A DNA stretch of 64,000 nucleotides. Source: Chitinophaga pinensis. Lineage in GTDB: Bacteria; Bacteroidota; Bacteroidia; Flavobacteriales_D; Crocinitomicaceae. Each line of letters starts with the position of its first letter. The first letter of the stretch is position 1. Shown piece after piece: positions 26,609 to 36,819 of the stretch. Below the pieces are notes generated by a model that was not told the origin of the DNA, did no database searches, and worked only from the letters and a program-made list of their open reading frames with translations. Made by a program: the position numbers and the translations under genes. The stretch spans positions 1 to 64,000 of the forward strand of contig CALPWQ020000002.1 of assembly GCA_943327315.2 (NCBI GenBank), in the 5' to 3' direction.

Positions 26609-29600
26609 TTACTGTTTCACCAAGGCACTTGTGTACACTTGATCATTGGTAACGATTTTCACAATGTACCGTCCTGATGGGAACGCTGCCATATCGACTT
26701 GAGATTCCGCGAAATTACTCGTAGCCAACATCGCCTCGCTATGCACCAAGCGTCCTGTGAGGTCGTAAATGGTTAAATCAGCCTTCCCATTGACAAATCC
26801 ACTCACTTCAATGGTACATTCACCGGATGTTGGGTTCGGGAATACCGCGACCTCATGGGTAAGCGCTGTTTCTTCGGTACCAAGGGTAAATCCAACAGAG
26901 AAATTATATCGGTGGTAATGGCCAAAATCTCCTGGGAAAAATTCGATGTAAGATCCTCCAACTTTTCTCAAGCGGAATTGCCCTGAAGATTCTCCTTCGA
27001 ATTGTGCCGAAGCCCAAAACGCAATTCCATCGTGATCCGTATCCTCAAGGATGATGCTGTAGCAACCAGGAGCTAGATCGAAGGTGTCTTTGTATTGAGT
27101 CGTATTCGCCATTCCTGTGCGCTCAAACAATACCGTTCCGCTGGCATCGATCAGCTTGTATTTATTCTCGCTCGCTTTATTGTTTGTTGTAAACCAAACG
27201 AAGAATGGGCCATCAATCAATTCAGGTGCTTTGAATTTGGTTTGCTTGAAGTTGTTGTTGCTGTATTCATCCAATCCTGGATCACCTTCTACATTGTACA
27301 CTTGAGCGGAGAAGGTCAAATTTCCTTCGAGATCTGTCCACCAAGAGACATCAGGCACTGGGATTTCAACGATTTCCTTTTCAAGAAACGCTAGGTTCCC
27401 CGTCCACTCGTATTCAATCCAGTTTCCATAAGTGATCCAACAACGGATGGTACATTTCGTCAAGGGTTGCTCACCCGTATTCTGCAAAATCACACGAGGA
27501 TTCGAACAGGTCGGATTGTACTTGCGGTAATATTCGTAGTTGTTCGGATTCAAAATGTCGAGGATGGCAGCATCGTTCTGGAAGTTCGGTGCTGAATATG
27601 AAATCAAGTCAAAGGCCATGATGTAATTTCCGCCTGCTTGACCTGGGTCATTTGTTGGCACTTGGTTGACGCTGTAATCAATCGCCACAGAATCACCCGG
27701 TGTTACATAGGGTGTCAATTCAAATTCGTGCTCACGCACCATGTCTCCTGGGCACCATCCTTCACGCGCATAGGGCCATGTTCCACCCTGACCAATGTTC
27801 GGGTTGTCGCCACATTCCGTTGTTTGCCAAATGTTCCAGTTAAACGTTGGTGAACCATTGACTTTAATTTGGTGGTCATTAGGCACCCATTCGCAACACG
27901 CACCATCCCCTACTTGACCGTGGCCAGAAAGGCGTGTTTTGATTTTGAACATGTCCGATGTGTCTGGCAGGTAGACATTCTTTGATTCCAATGATACATC
28001 GTTGGCTAGATTCGCGAAATTATAACTGCGGAAATCGGCCCAAATTGGCTCACGACTTTGAACGTCGCGTGGCGGAATGCCTTGAATGAACGCAAAGCGT
28101 AAGTCGAGCAATTCTTGTGTGTTGTGCGCTGCCAAATCCACCGTATCGCGCAACAAATGCTGGTAGTCAGTGACATCATAAATCCATGCAAACCCTTGAG
28201 GACCGAGGTCAAAGTTAATTCCATAAGGCGTGATATAACGAGCGATTTCAATGTCTTTAATGATCTCGTATGGTTCGCGGTAATAGGTGATTTGTTCGTT
28301 AGTCAACACGTTCGTACCTGTTGTAGGCACTTGTGACACCGTATCTCCATTTTGATTGTATACAACTGTCGTTCCTTGAGGAAGTCCAAGGTATGAATTG
28401 GTGATTATAAAATGATTTGCAGCAGGCTCTTGTTCGAAGATCACCTGTGGTTCTTTCAGTTTCAATTCAGGATGATACGTCACCACATCGGTCCCACTCA
28501 CCGTTCCTTGTCCAAGTGCTAAACGCGGACGATTCACATCTTGTTTCACTCCTGCCAATGGGTATTCATCAAAGCGGAACATTCCTGTCTGAGAAGGCAT
28601 CAATTTCCAGTCAGTGGATGACTTATCTTGCGCCCATTGTGTATCGTCGAAATCATAGTACACCAATAAATTACTCCAGTTCGGGTGCGCTGCCGTTGGC
28701 TGCTCGGTCATGTAGGACTGAATCGTTGCTTGGGATAAGGCCGCGTTGTAAAGTTGGAATTCATCCAGCTTGCCTTTCCACAAGTATTGCTGGTTCATGT
28801 TCGATCCAAGGATGAAGCGACTGATATAGCCAAGTGCCATATTCTTGTTGGTCCCTGAATGCCAAAGCACTCCGTTTTTATAGACGAACATCTCCCCTGT
28901 AGATTGCTTCTTCACAAAGGCCCAATGGTTCCACGTGTTATCAATTTCCGCGGTGGTCATCACCTTATTGATGCGATCGTATCCTGAACCCGCCCCTGCG
29001 TCAAAGTACATGTTGTTGTCGCTCCAAGGCATGTGAATATTGATTGTGCGATCGCCATTCATGTCATACGCTTCAAGAATCGATGTGTTTGTCCCAGCTG
29101 AACCCGTGCCCTTTGCCCAAAATGTAATGGTCATTTCCGAACCCAAATCGAAATCGGACAGCTCCAACATCGAATAATTCGAGCCAGAGAACTCAATACA
29201 TCCATTCATGGAGTTGTAATATACGGCATTTTGGTTGGTAGCCTCGGCTTCGAATCCTAGGGTATTCATGGCATCCATAGAATTTTCAAAATAAAACTCT
29301 ACGATCAAATTGTCTGTTCCATTCCACGCAAATGATTGATAGAACATCAATTCATTTTGACCAAGCACCAATTCCGACTGGCTGCCTCCACTCCATCGTG
29401 ACGCATTGTAAACAGGTGTGAAGCCCATGCTGTGGAAACTAGTCAAAGTAGCATCGCTTGTCGATTTCAAGGAAATCATCGGATATTTCATCTCCCCATT
29501 GATGCTGACATCATTGAGGTACAAATACAGTGACTGAATATCTCCTGCTGTAATTCCCGCTGCCGCCAATTCTGCTGCTGTCAACATCATCTGGTAACGT

Positions 29601-30082
29601 CCGCCATTTTTCGCCACATTGAATGGGAAAGGGTGAACAGCACCTGAGGAACCAGAGGTAACATCATACGGCGTCAATGTTCCACCCGAACGATTGTGCT
29701 CAGCGCGTGCATACGAATCCGCATAGAGGTATGGTACTGGTGCGTAGTTAATCGCAGTTGGTGTAGTCCAATCCGAAAGAAAACGGCTGCCATCCACACG
29801 CACGGAATCAAAATTTCCTGTGTGATCAAAAACGCGGGTGTAGGTCAAGTAGTCCCATTCTCCACAGTTGTATTGATCCCAAGATGTCAAGGGGCTACAC
29901 TTCAATTTGTAGTACATCAGTACTTTCTCGAAGCGCATGTCGTTTAATGCTTCCGGGAACACGAAATTCGAACGACGCGAAGTGATTGAATCGAAGGTAA
30001 ATGTTTGCACCCAAGTCGTATCTTGAGCGAATGTTCCGAAAGAAGATAGAATGAATCCACTGAACACGAGAAATTTCTTCAT
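26609..30082 (-). CDS. T9SS type A secreted protein with LamG-like and PNGase-F-like domains
   Basis: LamG-like MTITFWAKGTGSAGTNTS...WNHWAFVKKQSTGEMFVYKNG; PNGase-F-like RLSGHGQVGDGACCEWVPNDHQIKVNG..WQTTECGDNPNIGQGGTWPYAREGWCPG; C-term VAVFPNPTSGECTIEV...GRYIVKIVTNDQVYTSALVKQ. Confidence 0.92.
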   Translation of the reverse strand: MKKFLVFSGFILSSFGTFAQDTTWVQTFTFDSITSRRSNFVFPEALNDMRFEKVLMYYKLKCSPLTSWDQYNCGEWDYLTYTRVFDHTGNFDSVRVDGSRFLSDWTTPTAINYAPVPYLYADSYARAEHNRSGGTLTPYDVTSGSSGAVHPFPFNVAKNGGRYQMMLTAAELAAAGITAGDIQSLYLYLNDVSINGEMKYPMISLKSTSDATLTSFHSMGFTPVYNASRWSGGSQSELVLGQNELMFYQSFAWNGTDNLIVEFYFENSMDAMNTLGFEAEATNQNAVYYNSMNGCIEFSGSNYSMLELSDFDLGSEMTITFWAKGTGSAGTNTSILEAYDMNGDRTINIHMPWSDNNMYFDAGAGSGYDRINKVMTTAEIDNTWNHWAFVKKQSTGEMFVYKNGVLWHSGTNKNMALGYISRFILGSNMNQQYLWKGKLDEFQLYNAALSQATIQSYMTEQPTAAHPNWSNLLVYYDFDDTQWAQDKSSTDWKLMPSQTGMFRFDEYPLAGVKQDVNRPRLALGQGTVSGTDVVTYHPELKLKEPQVIFEQEPAANHFIITNSYLGLPQGTTVVYNQNGDTVSQVPTTGTNVLTNEQITYYREPYEIIKDIEIARYITPYGINFDLGPQGFAWIYDVTDYQHLLRDTVDLAAHNTQELLDLRFAFIQGIPPRDVQSREPIWADFRSYNFANLANDVSLESKNVYLPDTSDMFKIKTRLSGHGQVGDGACCEWVPNDHQIKVNGSPTFNWNIWQTTECGDNPNIGQGGTWPYAREGWCPGDMVREHEFELTPYVTPGDSVAIDYSVNQVPTNDPGQAGGNYIMAFDLISYSAPNFQNDAAILDILNPNNYEYYRKYNPTCSNPRVILQNTGEQPLTKCTIRCWITYGNWIEYEWTGNLAFLEKEIVEIPVPDVSWWTDLEGNLTFSAQVYNVEGDPGLDEYSNNNFKQTKFKAPELIDGPFFVWFTTNNKASENKYKLIDASGTVLFERTGMANTTQYKDTFDLAPGCYSIILEDTDHDGIAFWASAQFEGESSGQFRLRKVGGSYIEFFPGDFGHYHRYNFSVGFTLGTEETALTHEVAVFPNPTSGECTIEVSGFVNGKADLTIYDLTGRLVHSEAMLATSNFAESQVDMAAFPSGRYIVKIVTNDQVYTSALVKQ

Positions 30083-30163
30083 AGCAATAGTTTGAATTCA
30101 AAAATACGAATTCATTTCCTCCTCTGCAATGTATTTGAATCGAACTACACGAAGAAAAATGGA

Positions 30164-30547
30164 TTATCCATGCAGCAATAGCTCAACCTGAGAAATCAAT
30201 ACCAATTCCGATTTATTCATTTGGTTGAAAGCTGCCCCTGTGCGGATGCACAACTGGACAATGAACGATCTCAATTCGGGAGAAAACAAGTCTTTCTTCG
30301 CTTCGAACATTTCTTTAAAATGATTGAAGGCTTCCTCTGATGACATGTTATTCACCTCAAGAGCGGGAATCATCTTGTCGACGAAGTCTAAGGTTCGAGC
30401 GCCAAATGGATCTTCGGCATCAGCCAATAGTTGCCAATGGTCATCGATGAAGGAATGAATTGCTTTGCGTTCAATCTCATCCACATGATGGTCGGCACTT
30501 GCCACGGCATAAGCCAAATACGCGATTGCTCTTGCTACATTTTCCAT
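30164..30547 (-). CDS. TerB-like small protein
   Basis: AIAYLAYAVASADHHVDEIERKAIHSFIDDHW. Confidence 0.65.
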   Translation of the reverse strand: MENVARAIAYLAYAVASADHHVDEIERKAIHSFIDDHWQLLADAEDPFGARTLDFVDKMIPALEVNNMSSEEAFNHFKEMFEAKKDLFSPELRSFIVQLCIRTGAAFNQMNKSELVLISQVELLLHG

Positions 30548-30556
30548 AACTCAATG

Positions 30557-32269
30557 TTACTGAAAATTCGGCAGAATAAAAATGGGCAATACGTTTAAAT
30601 GGTCTTCGAAATACGCGCTGTTTTTGTAAATAAAATAGAGCTGTTCATTCTGCGATTCGCGAAACTCCTTGCTGGCAGTTTTCAATGTTTCAAGTTCTTG
30701 CTTCAACCAAGGGTTTGCTGCTAAAATCTCCAAGGCGCGGTCTTCAAATACGTAGGCCGAAAAATACTCCTTCTGCTGCAGGTAGCTGTCCATAAAGTTC
30801 CAACGGAAATAGCTATCCTCTGCCTGAGGTGTCAGCGTTGAAAGGAGATAATTTCGTCCTGGCTGATCCAAACGAACCACAACATCTCCTGCTTTGAATT
30901 GAACCACTGCCTTTTCCACTTCGGTATTTACCTCCGAATGGTAAAAATGTCCTTCGTAGGGACGGGAGATGGTTTTGAAATCCACGACACGTTCTTGTCC
31001 AAGTTGAATCAAGGAATCCTTTTGTAGCGTTTCGAATTGAATGCCGTTTGCAACCAATCGCTCGATGATGTCGCGGCACTGACCGCCTACAATGAAGGCG
31101 GCTGGAATAAACGTGGAATCCTTGGCTTGGTAAGTTTTGAAGTGAGGAATGAATTTCTCGTATGGTCTGTCTTGGTGGTATTTTAAGCGCGGAAGACCAG
31201 TTATTTCACTAAGCGGGAAACTGTGTTCGAAGCCCTTAAAACGGATTGAATCCTTTTTTTCAGACAATGCATAATTGAACTTGAACTGTGTTTGTTCGCG
31301 CCAATAATTCACTGCTTGACTGCGCTCATTTTCAATGCTAATCCGATTTTTATCTGTCCATTGGATCACCTCATCAATCATGTCATGAGTCGCTTTTACC
31401 CGTTCTGGAAAAGGCTTGAGCATGTGCGTTTCAATCGTGAAGCTCAAGGCATCGAACAAAGCCGCATAGCCCATGGCATAGCGAGGAAGATCGTTGAAGG
31501 CATGAATTCCTTTCTCTGGCGTTTCACCCACCAACTCCACGTAAGGAAAAAAATCCCATTGTTTGTCCTTGAGTTTACTTGTCAGCGCGGGAATCATGCT
31601 TTCGTAGAGCAAAGTACCAAGTCCCGGTGCCATTCGCTCCCGCATGGAGGCAATGTAAGTCAGCGTATATTGGTAATCCGCCCCATTCGACACGTGTGTA
31701 TCGATGAAGACATCTGGATTTAGTGCGTGGTAAATTTTTGCGAAGGTGAAGGCATTGCGCGAATCCATTTTGATGAAATCACGGTTCAGATCCAGGTTTT
31801 GTGCATTTCCTCGAAAACCATACTCTTCGGGACCATTCTGATTGGCGCGCGAGCTCGTTCCGCGGTGCATCATCCCACCGACATTGTAGGCTGGAATAAA
31901 AGCGATGACCGGCAAATTCTTTGTTTTCTTTCCTCCTTTGATCCAGTTGTCCAACCAAATGAGGCAGGCATTGATCCCATCCGGTTCGCCCGCATGTATG
32001 GCATTGTTAATGAGAATCGTCGTTTCCTTACGCGCCTTCGCCATGGTTTTGGTGGAGTCTTGCGCACCGTTGATGATACACAGATAAATCGGCAGACCAT
32101 AGTCTGACTGCCCCATCGCATAGAACTCAATCTCTTTGTGTTGGGCATCTAGTTTTTCCAGGTAAGTAATCAGCTCCGGATAACTTGGACTTTGATTTTC
32201 GGTCCATTGGGAATGCGAGGCGAAAAGAAAACAGCAGCTAAAGATGGCAAATAGAAAAGTTCGAATCAT
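30557..32269 (-). CDS. M14-family zinc carboxypeptidase-like protein
   Basis: ILINNAIHAGEPDGINACL, NLDLNRDFIKMD, VFIDTHVSNGADY, FTIETHML. Confidence 0.92.
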   Translation of the reverse strand: MIRTFLFAIFSCCFLFASHSQWTENQSPSYPELITYLEKLDAQHKEIEFYAMGQSDYGLPIYLCIINGAQDSTKTMAKARKETTILINNAIHAGEPDGINACLIWLDNWIKGGKKTKNLPVIAFIPAYNVGGMMHRGTSSRANQNGPEEYGFRGNAQNLDLNRDFIKMDSRNAFTFAKIYHALNPDVFIDTHVSNGADYQYTLTYIASMRERMAPGLGTLLYESMIPALTSKLKDKQWDFFPYVELVGETPEKGIHAFNDLPRYAMGYAALFDALSFTIETHMLKPFPERVKATHDMIDEVIQWTDKNRISIENERSQAVNYWREQTQFKFNYALSEKKDSIRFKGFEHSFPLSEITGLPRLKYHQDRPYEKFIPHFKTYQAKDSTFIPAAFIVGGQCRDIIERLVANGIQFETLQKDSLIQLGQERVVDFKTISRPYEGHFYHSEVNTEVEKAVVQFKAGDVVVRLDQPGRNYLLSTLTPQAEDSYFRWNFMDSYLQQKEYFSAYVFEDRALEILAANPWLKQELETLKTASKEFRESQNEQLYFIYKNSAYFEDHLNVLPIFILPNFQ

Positions 32270-32426
32270 GGAACGAAAATAAGCAAAAATGCGGGAGGGG
32301 ATGAGAATTGAATCAGCTCAATTAAGTGAATGAATAATCGGTGAATGCGTATAGAAAGGAATCCTATTCGTTGCATGTTTCGCATCGATTAAGCGGTTTA
32401 TTCGTTGCAAAAGTAGATGTACCGCA

Positions 32427-33128
32427 TTAAGCAAAATGTTTTACTCTGATCCTTCGTGTCCTTCTACTTATTTTCGATGTCAGATCTTTGTATCCGTACT
32501 TCACGAATAACCTTTTCAAGTACAGAAAATCATCCGTAAACAAATTGACATATTCAACATCTCGAAAAGCAATTTGACTTTTTGCGCACATAAAACATAT
32601 TTCATGAATTCCTATTATCTGATTCATGGAGTCCAAAAACACAATAGCATGTCGTGGTTCATAACATACTTGGACAATCGAATTCTCGGATACTCTTTTC
32701 CCTAAAGCAACATTTATTGTCTGAAAATAATCCGCAGCTTTAAGCTTTTTCCATTTAAACATCCGCGATCGATCAAAACCAAAAACAGAATCTTTCCAAG
32801 GATTTTTTGTGTAAACGATTTGAATCACAGACGAGGGATAGCAATCAATTTTCTTTCGTTTAGAATTTGGCGGAATAGTTTTGCGTTTCTTTCCATCATC
32901 GCATGAAGGTCTCAGCTGAACCAAATAAATTTGATGTGTTTTTTTAATGATGGTATCCGCCCATTCCAAGTTAAATTTCACTGTTTTATTTTCAAAATCC
33001 AAAGGATAATCTTCAAATTCAATCTGTGGCAAAACAGTATCATTCACTTGTCCAAAAGTGAGGAATGGTAGAAGACAAAAAAATGATTTTATCCAATGAA
33101 TTATTGATGTAAGAAATGAGTTTAACAT
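32427..33128 (-). CDS. Hypothetical secreted protein
   Basis: 233-aa ORF with hydrophobic N-terminus. Confidence 0.6.
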   Translation of the reverse strand: MLNSFLTSIIHWIKSFFCLLPFLTFGQVNDTVLPQIEFEDYPLDFENKTVKFNLEWADTIIKKTHQIYLVQLRPSCDDGKKRKTIPPNSKRKKIDCYPSSVIQIVYTKNPWKDSVFGFDRSRMFKWKKLKAADYFQTINVALGKRVSENSIVQVCYEPRHAIVFLDSMNQIIGIHEICFMCAKSQIAFRDVEYVNLFTDDFLYLKRLFVKYGYKDLTSKISRRTRRIRVKHFA

Positions 33129-33155
33129 TTTGTATATTCTCTAGTTCGAGCAAAC

Positions 33156-33398
33156 TCATTTATACTTCTTATGAAGCGCCTTCAAGTGATCTTCAGGATT
33201 GAAATCTTTGACCCATCCACTTTCTTCTCCAACAACAAGGGCATTCCTGATCTGGTTGATTTTTTTCTCCTCTCTTTCAAGTAGACGAAGCGCTGTTCGA
33301 ATAACCTCATTGGCAGAGGCATATCTACCTGATTCTATTTCCTTGTTAATGAACTGCTCAAAGTGATCACCCAGTGATCTTGATGTGTTTTTACTCAT
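33156..33398 (-). CDS. ParD-family antitoxin
   Basis: MSKNTSRSLGDHFEQFINKEIESGRYASANEVIRTALRLLEREEKK. Confidence 0.9.
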   Translation of the reverse strand: MSKNTSRSLGDHFEQFINKEIESGRYASANEVIRTALRLLEREEKKINQIRNALVVGEESGWVKDFNPEDHLKALHKKYK

Positions 33399-33579
33399 GT
33401 GGTGCAAATATCAAACTAAACATACCAAAAATTGGTAAATATGCGACAAGTTGCTTACTCTCTATATGGCAATCATTCAGGTATCATCAAAATTGATAGC
33501 ATACTATATTAATCAGACGATACCAATTAGGGAAGTTCTCTTCTTCCAATAACAAAAACAACTAAAGAAAATGGTGCGC

Positions 33580-34449
33580 TTAATTTCCTGAGTGTCTTTT
33601 GATCCATTCGATTGCTCCTATTTTGGTTTGCCAAGTAAATTGGGCATAGTGAACATACATGATTGCCTCGTTTTCATCGCCAAACCCATGGGACTCGGGT
33701 ATGGATTTGATTTCTTTTCTTGACAAAAGGTTGGGGACCACAAACTTGTTTTGATTCATTGCCAGTTGAAGCTTTTTGTTCGATTCCGCTGTTTCTCCCA
33801 TTGTGGCAAAGGCAAATAAAGCATGGTTAAACAGGGAAAATGCCATATCATCCTCTTTGTACATTTCGGCATATTTTTTAAATTTCTTCCGCTCATCAAG
33901 TTCAATGAGGTACAGCAACAATAGGTCTCGGACGCCTTGATTGTCATTCGGATTTAACTCAATCATTTCCTCCAGGACCCGAACACACTCTTTGACTTCT
34001 CCCATGGCATAAAGGCAGTCTGCATAATGTTGCAAACAGCGCATGTAGGGCCGAGTTTCGTGTAAGCCCCAAAAAAAACCTTTATTCTCCTTTAAATAGG
34101 CACCTCCAAAGCGTTGTTTCCCAATTTGAATCCCTTTCTCGTAAAATACGAGTGCAATTTCTGCAGCATCCTCTTGAGTGCCGAGGAACTCATAGGCCAC
34201 AATGCAGTTCCGATCAAGTTGAAGTGCCTTTTCGATCTTTAATTTGGCTTTATTGAGTGGAAGCTTATAGGCCGCAAACACCAAGTCTTGGGCTTGCTCT
34301 TCTGCGCTCAGCAAGCTATGGGGTGACGATGGGATTTTCTGCCCTAAAATACCTTTTAGATACGTTTGCAATTCTTCTTCTGAATTGAATTCTTGTCCTG
34401 CGATTAGCCGTTGAATTTCGGCCATTAGTTTGTCATCATCCTTACTCAT
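33580..34449 (-). CDS. TPR-like helical repeat protein
   Basis: ALQLDRNCIVAYEFLG..., YADCLYAMGEVKECVRVLEEMIELNPNDNQGVRDLLL. Confidence 0.75.
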   Translation of the reverse strand: MSKDDDKLMAEIQRLIAGQEFNSEEELQTYLKGILGQKIPSSPHSLLSAEEQAQDLVFAAYKLPLNKAKLKIEKALQLDRNCIVAYEFLGTQEDAAEIALVFYEKGIQIGKQRFGGAYLKENKGFFWGLHETRPYMRCLQHYADCLYAMGEVKECVRVLEEMIELNPNDNQGVRDLLLLYLIELDERKKFKKYAEMYKEDDMAFSLFNHALFAFATMGETAESNKKLQLAMNQNKFVVPNLLSRKEIKSIPESHGFGDENEAIMYVHYAQFTWQTKIGAIEWIKRHSGN

Positions 34450-34577
34450 AAATCAAAAATAATTATTTTAATGACTCTAGAAGGCCCCATGCTTCTTCTC
34501 GTTCTCAAAAATCTGAGCTGCACTACAATTTGACCAATCGCTGTTGTGTTTTTTGAAGTTAAACTAGATTCTTTTTC

Positions 34578-36056
34578 TCAATCCAATTCACCCAAAAATC
34601 CCTCGGCACGATTCAAATGCAACTCTTGCTTTTCTTTTGGCATTTTATCGAAGGTTCCTACCAGCATGCCCAACCTCGGATTTTGCAGGAAGAAATCGCG
34701 ATGAACGTGCATAAAGCGCCAAAAAAGTCCGTCCCAGACCCCTTGCCATTCGCCTTTTTCGTAATCGCTCATTTTCATCAGGTAATTGCTCCCGCTGATG
34801 TAGGGTTTGGTGGCCATTAAACCACCGTCGGCAAATTGACTCATCCCATAGACATTTGGCACCATGACCCAATCGTAGGAATCAATGAACAATTCCATGA
34901 ACCATCGGTACACCTCGTCGGGATCGAACTCGCACAAAAGCATGAAGTTACCCAAGACCATCAGACGTTCGATGTGATGGCAATACCCCGTTTCCAACAC
35001 CTTTTTGACCGTGCTATCGAAGGGCGCTATTCCTGTAGTTCCGTTCCAAAATGAAGGTGGTATTTTCCGTGTGAATCCCCAATAATTGCGCGTGCGTTCC
35101 TCTCTACCTTTTAGCGCATAAACCGCACGAATGAATTCTCTCCAACCCACAAGCTGTCGGATGAAACCTTCCAAAGAATTCAGAGGAACTGCATGATTTT
35201 CCGCATACAACATCGCTTCATCCACAATGTATTGAGGGGTGATCAATCCAACATTCAAAATGGGAGTCAAAACGCTGTGGTGCAAGAATTTCTCCTTCGA
35301 AACGATGGCATCTTCATAGGCGCCAAATTCAGAAAATCGTTCTCTGAAAAAGTCAGTCAACCAGCGTTTGCTTTCGGCATGCGTGGTCGGATAACAATAG
35401 CTAACATCTAGATTTCCATAATTGTCAGGAAAGTACTTTTCAGTGTAGGCAATGGCTTCTGTATAATAGTCATTCGGCGCTGAAAAACGTGTCGTGGGTG
35501 AAACTTTCCCTTTGGGGTATTTCAAGCGATTTTCATCATCAAAGCTCCATTTCCCACCAAGTGGCTTTTGATCTTGGTCGATGAGGAGATTTCGTTTGAG
35601 TCGTTGGTCTTTGTAAAAGTCCGTTTGAAACATGCGTTTTCTCGCCGAAAAATAAGTCTCAATGTCTTCTGATGTATTGAGAAACAAGGGGCTCGGATGC
35701 TTCGTAAGGGTTAAATCATTGGCTTCACAGGCATGATGCATTCTTCGCTCCAGCCAATCGTCGGTTGTATCAAGGCATAGAAGGTCTTTGAGTCCTTCAG
35801 ATTTTAGATGAGGAATCAAGGTGCGAACATCAGCCAATGCGTCAAAGGAATCGATGTAGACCACCTCAATATTTTTCGATTGAAGATAGGCCGCGTAAAA
35901 CTTCATGCTTGCCCGATGGAAGGCAATTTTCTGTTTGTGAAAGGGATACTGCTTGAAAAAGAGAGATTCTTCCACAAGATAAATGGTCGAACATCTTTCG
36001 AGCAGCACGCTTTCTTCAAAGAGTTGATGCGGGAAAAGGATTCCAGTATTTTTCAT
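34578..36056 (-). CDS. Photolyase-related protein (FeS-BCP/DPRP-like family)
   Basis: [15 protein letters not shown], ..[54 protein letters not shown]. Confidence 0.9.
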   Translation of the reverse strand: MKNTGILFPHQLFEESVLLERCSTIYLVEESLFFKQYPFHKQKIAFHRASMKFYAAYLQSKNIEVVYIDSFDALADVRTLIPHLKSEGLKDLLCLDTTDDWLERRMHHACEANDLTLTKHPSPLFLNTSEDIETYFSARKRMFQTDFYKDQRLKRNLLIDQDQKPLGGKWSFDDENRLKYPKGKVSPTTRFSAPNDYYTEAIAYTEKYFPDNYGNLDVSYCYPTTHAESKRWLTDFFRERFSEFGAYEDAIVSKEKFLHHSVLTPILNVGLITPQYIVDEAMLYAENHAVPLNSLEGFIRQLVGWREFIRAVYALKGREERTRNYWGFTRKIPPSFWNGTTGIAPFDSTVKKVLETGYCHHIERLMVLGNFMLLCEFDPDEVYRWFMELFIDSYDWVMVPNVYGMSQFADGGLMATKPYISGSNYLMKMSDYEKGEWQGVWDGLFWRFMHVHRDFFLQNPRLGMLVGTFDKMPKEKQELHLNRAEGFLGELD

Positions 36057-36199
36057 GTTTTGTTTTTATTCATTCGGCAACGATCGCTGCAATACTTGAC
36101 ATCGTCCCATACCTTTTCCCATTTCTTTCGCCAGGTGAAGGGCTTTTGACACACTACACAGATTTTTTCAGGCAAATCAGATTTCTTCACCTTTTTCAT
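36053..36199 (-). CDS. DUF2256 zinc-finger-like protein
   Basis: [45 protein letters not shown]; start refined from 36277. Confidence 0.93.
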   Translation of the reverse strand: MKKVKKSDLPEKICVVCQKPFTWRKKWEKVWDDVKYCSDRCRMNKNKT

Positions 36200-36819
36200 T
36201 GGAGCGTTTTTCCAGGTTTGGCATAGGGCAAACGTCCGATAGGTGAAGCGATAAAATACGCATCCAAGCCTTGACACAACAAGGTCTCCTCGTCCGACAA
36301 GGAGACAAATCCATCTTGACCTACAAGGCCATCTTTCAACTCGACATGCACAATACTTCCGACAATCAACTGTGTGCCGTTTAAAGGGATTGGTATAATT
36401 TCTTCCAGTCGCATCGCAATTTTTACAACTGCATCTTTCACGAAAGGGGCTGCACAGCCATCGATGTATTCTTCTTCAAATCCAACTTCCTTGAATTCAG
36501 AAACATCTTTCTCATAGCGTGCAGAAGTTTGATGGGCTTTTTCGAAGTCTGTCGCGCGAACAAAGTTCAAGGTGTATTCCTTCGTTTCAAGGATATTTTG
36601 AAGGGTATCGCGTTGCACGCTGTCAGGTCGGTTGAGGATTCCATACAAGGGTGGATGCGCACCAATGTGCATCAACGAATTAAAAATGGCGAGGTTAGCG
36701 ATACCTTCCGCTGACTTCGTTCCCACCAATACCACCTGACGAAACCCCGCCAACGAATTGACAAAAGTTGTTCTGTAACGCTGTTCAAAGGCCGCAATTT
36801 CTTCTCGATTCAGGTTCAT
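36196..36819 (-). CDS. Flavin reductase-like FMN-binding protein
   Basis: [48 protein letters not shown]. Confidence 0.85.
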   Translation of the reverse strand: MNLNREEIAAFEQRYRTTFVNSLAGFRQVVLVGTKSAEGIANLAIFNSLMHIGAHPPLYGILNRPDSVQRDTLQNILETKEYTLNFVRATDFEKAHQTSARYEKDVSEFKEVGFEEEYIDGCAAPFVKDAVVKIAMRLEEIIPIPLNGTQLIVGSIVHVELKDGLVGQDGFVSLSDEETLLCQGLDAYFIASPIGRLPYAKPGKTLQ

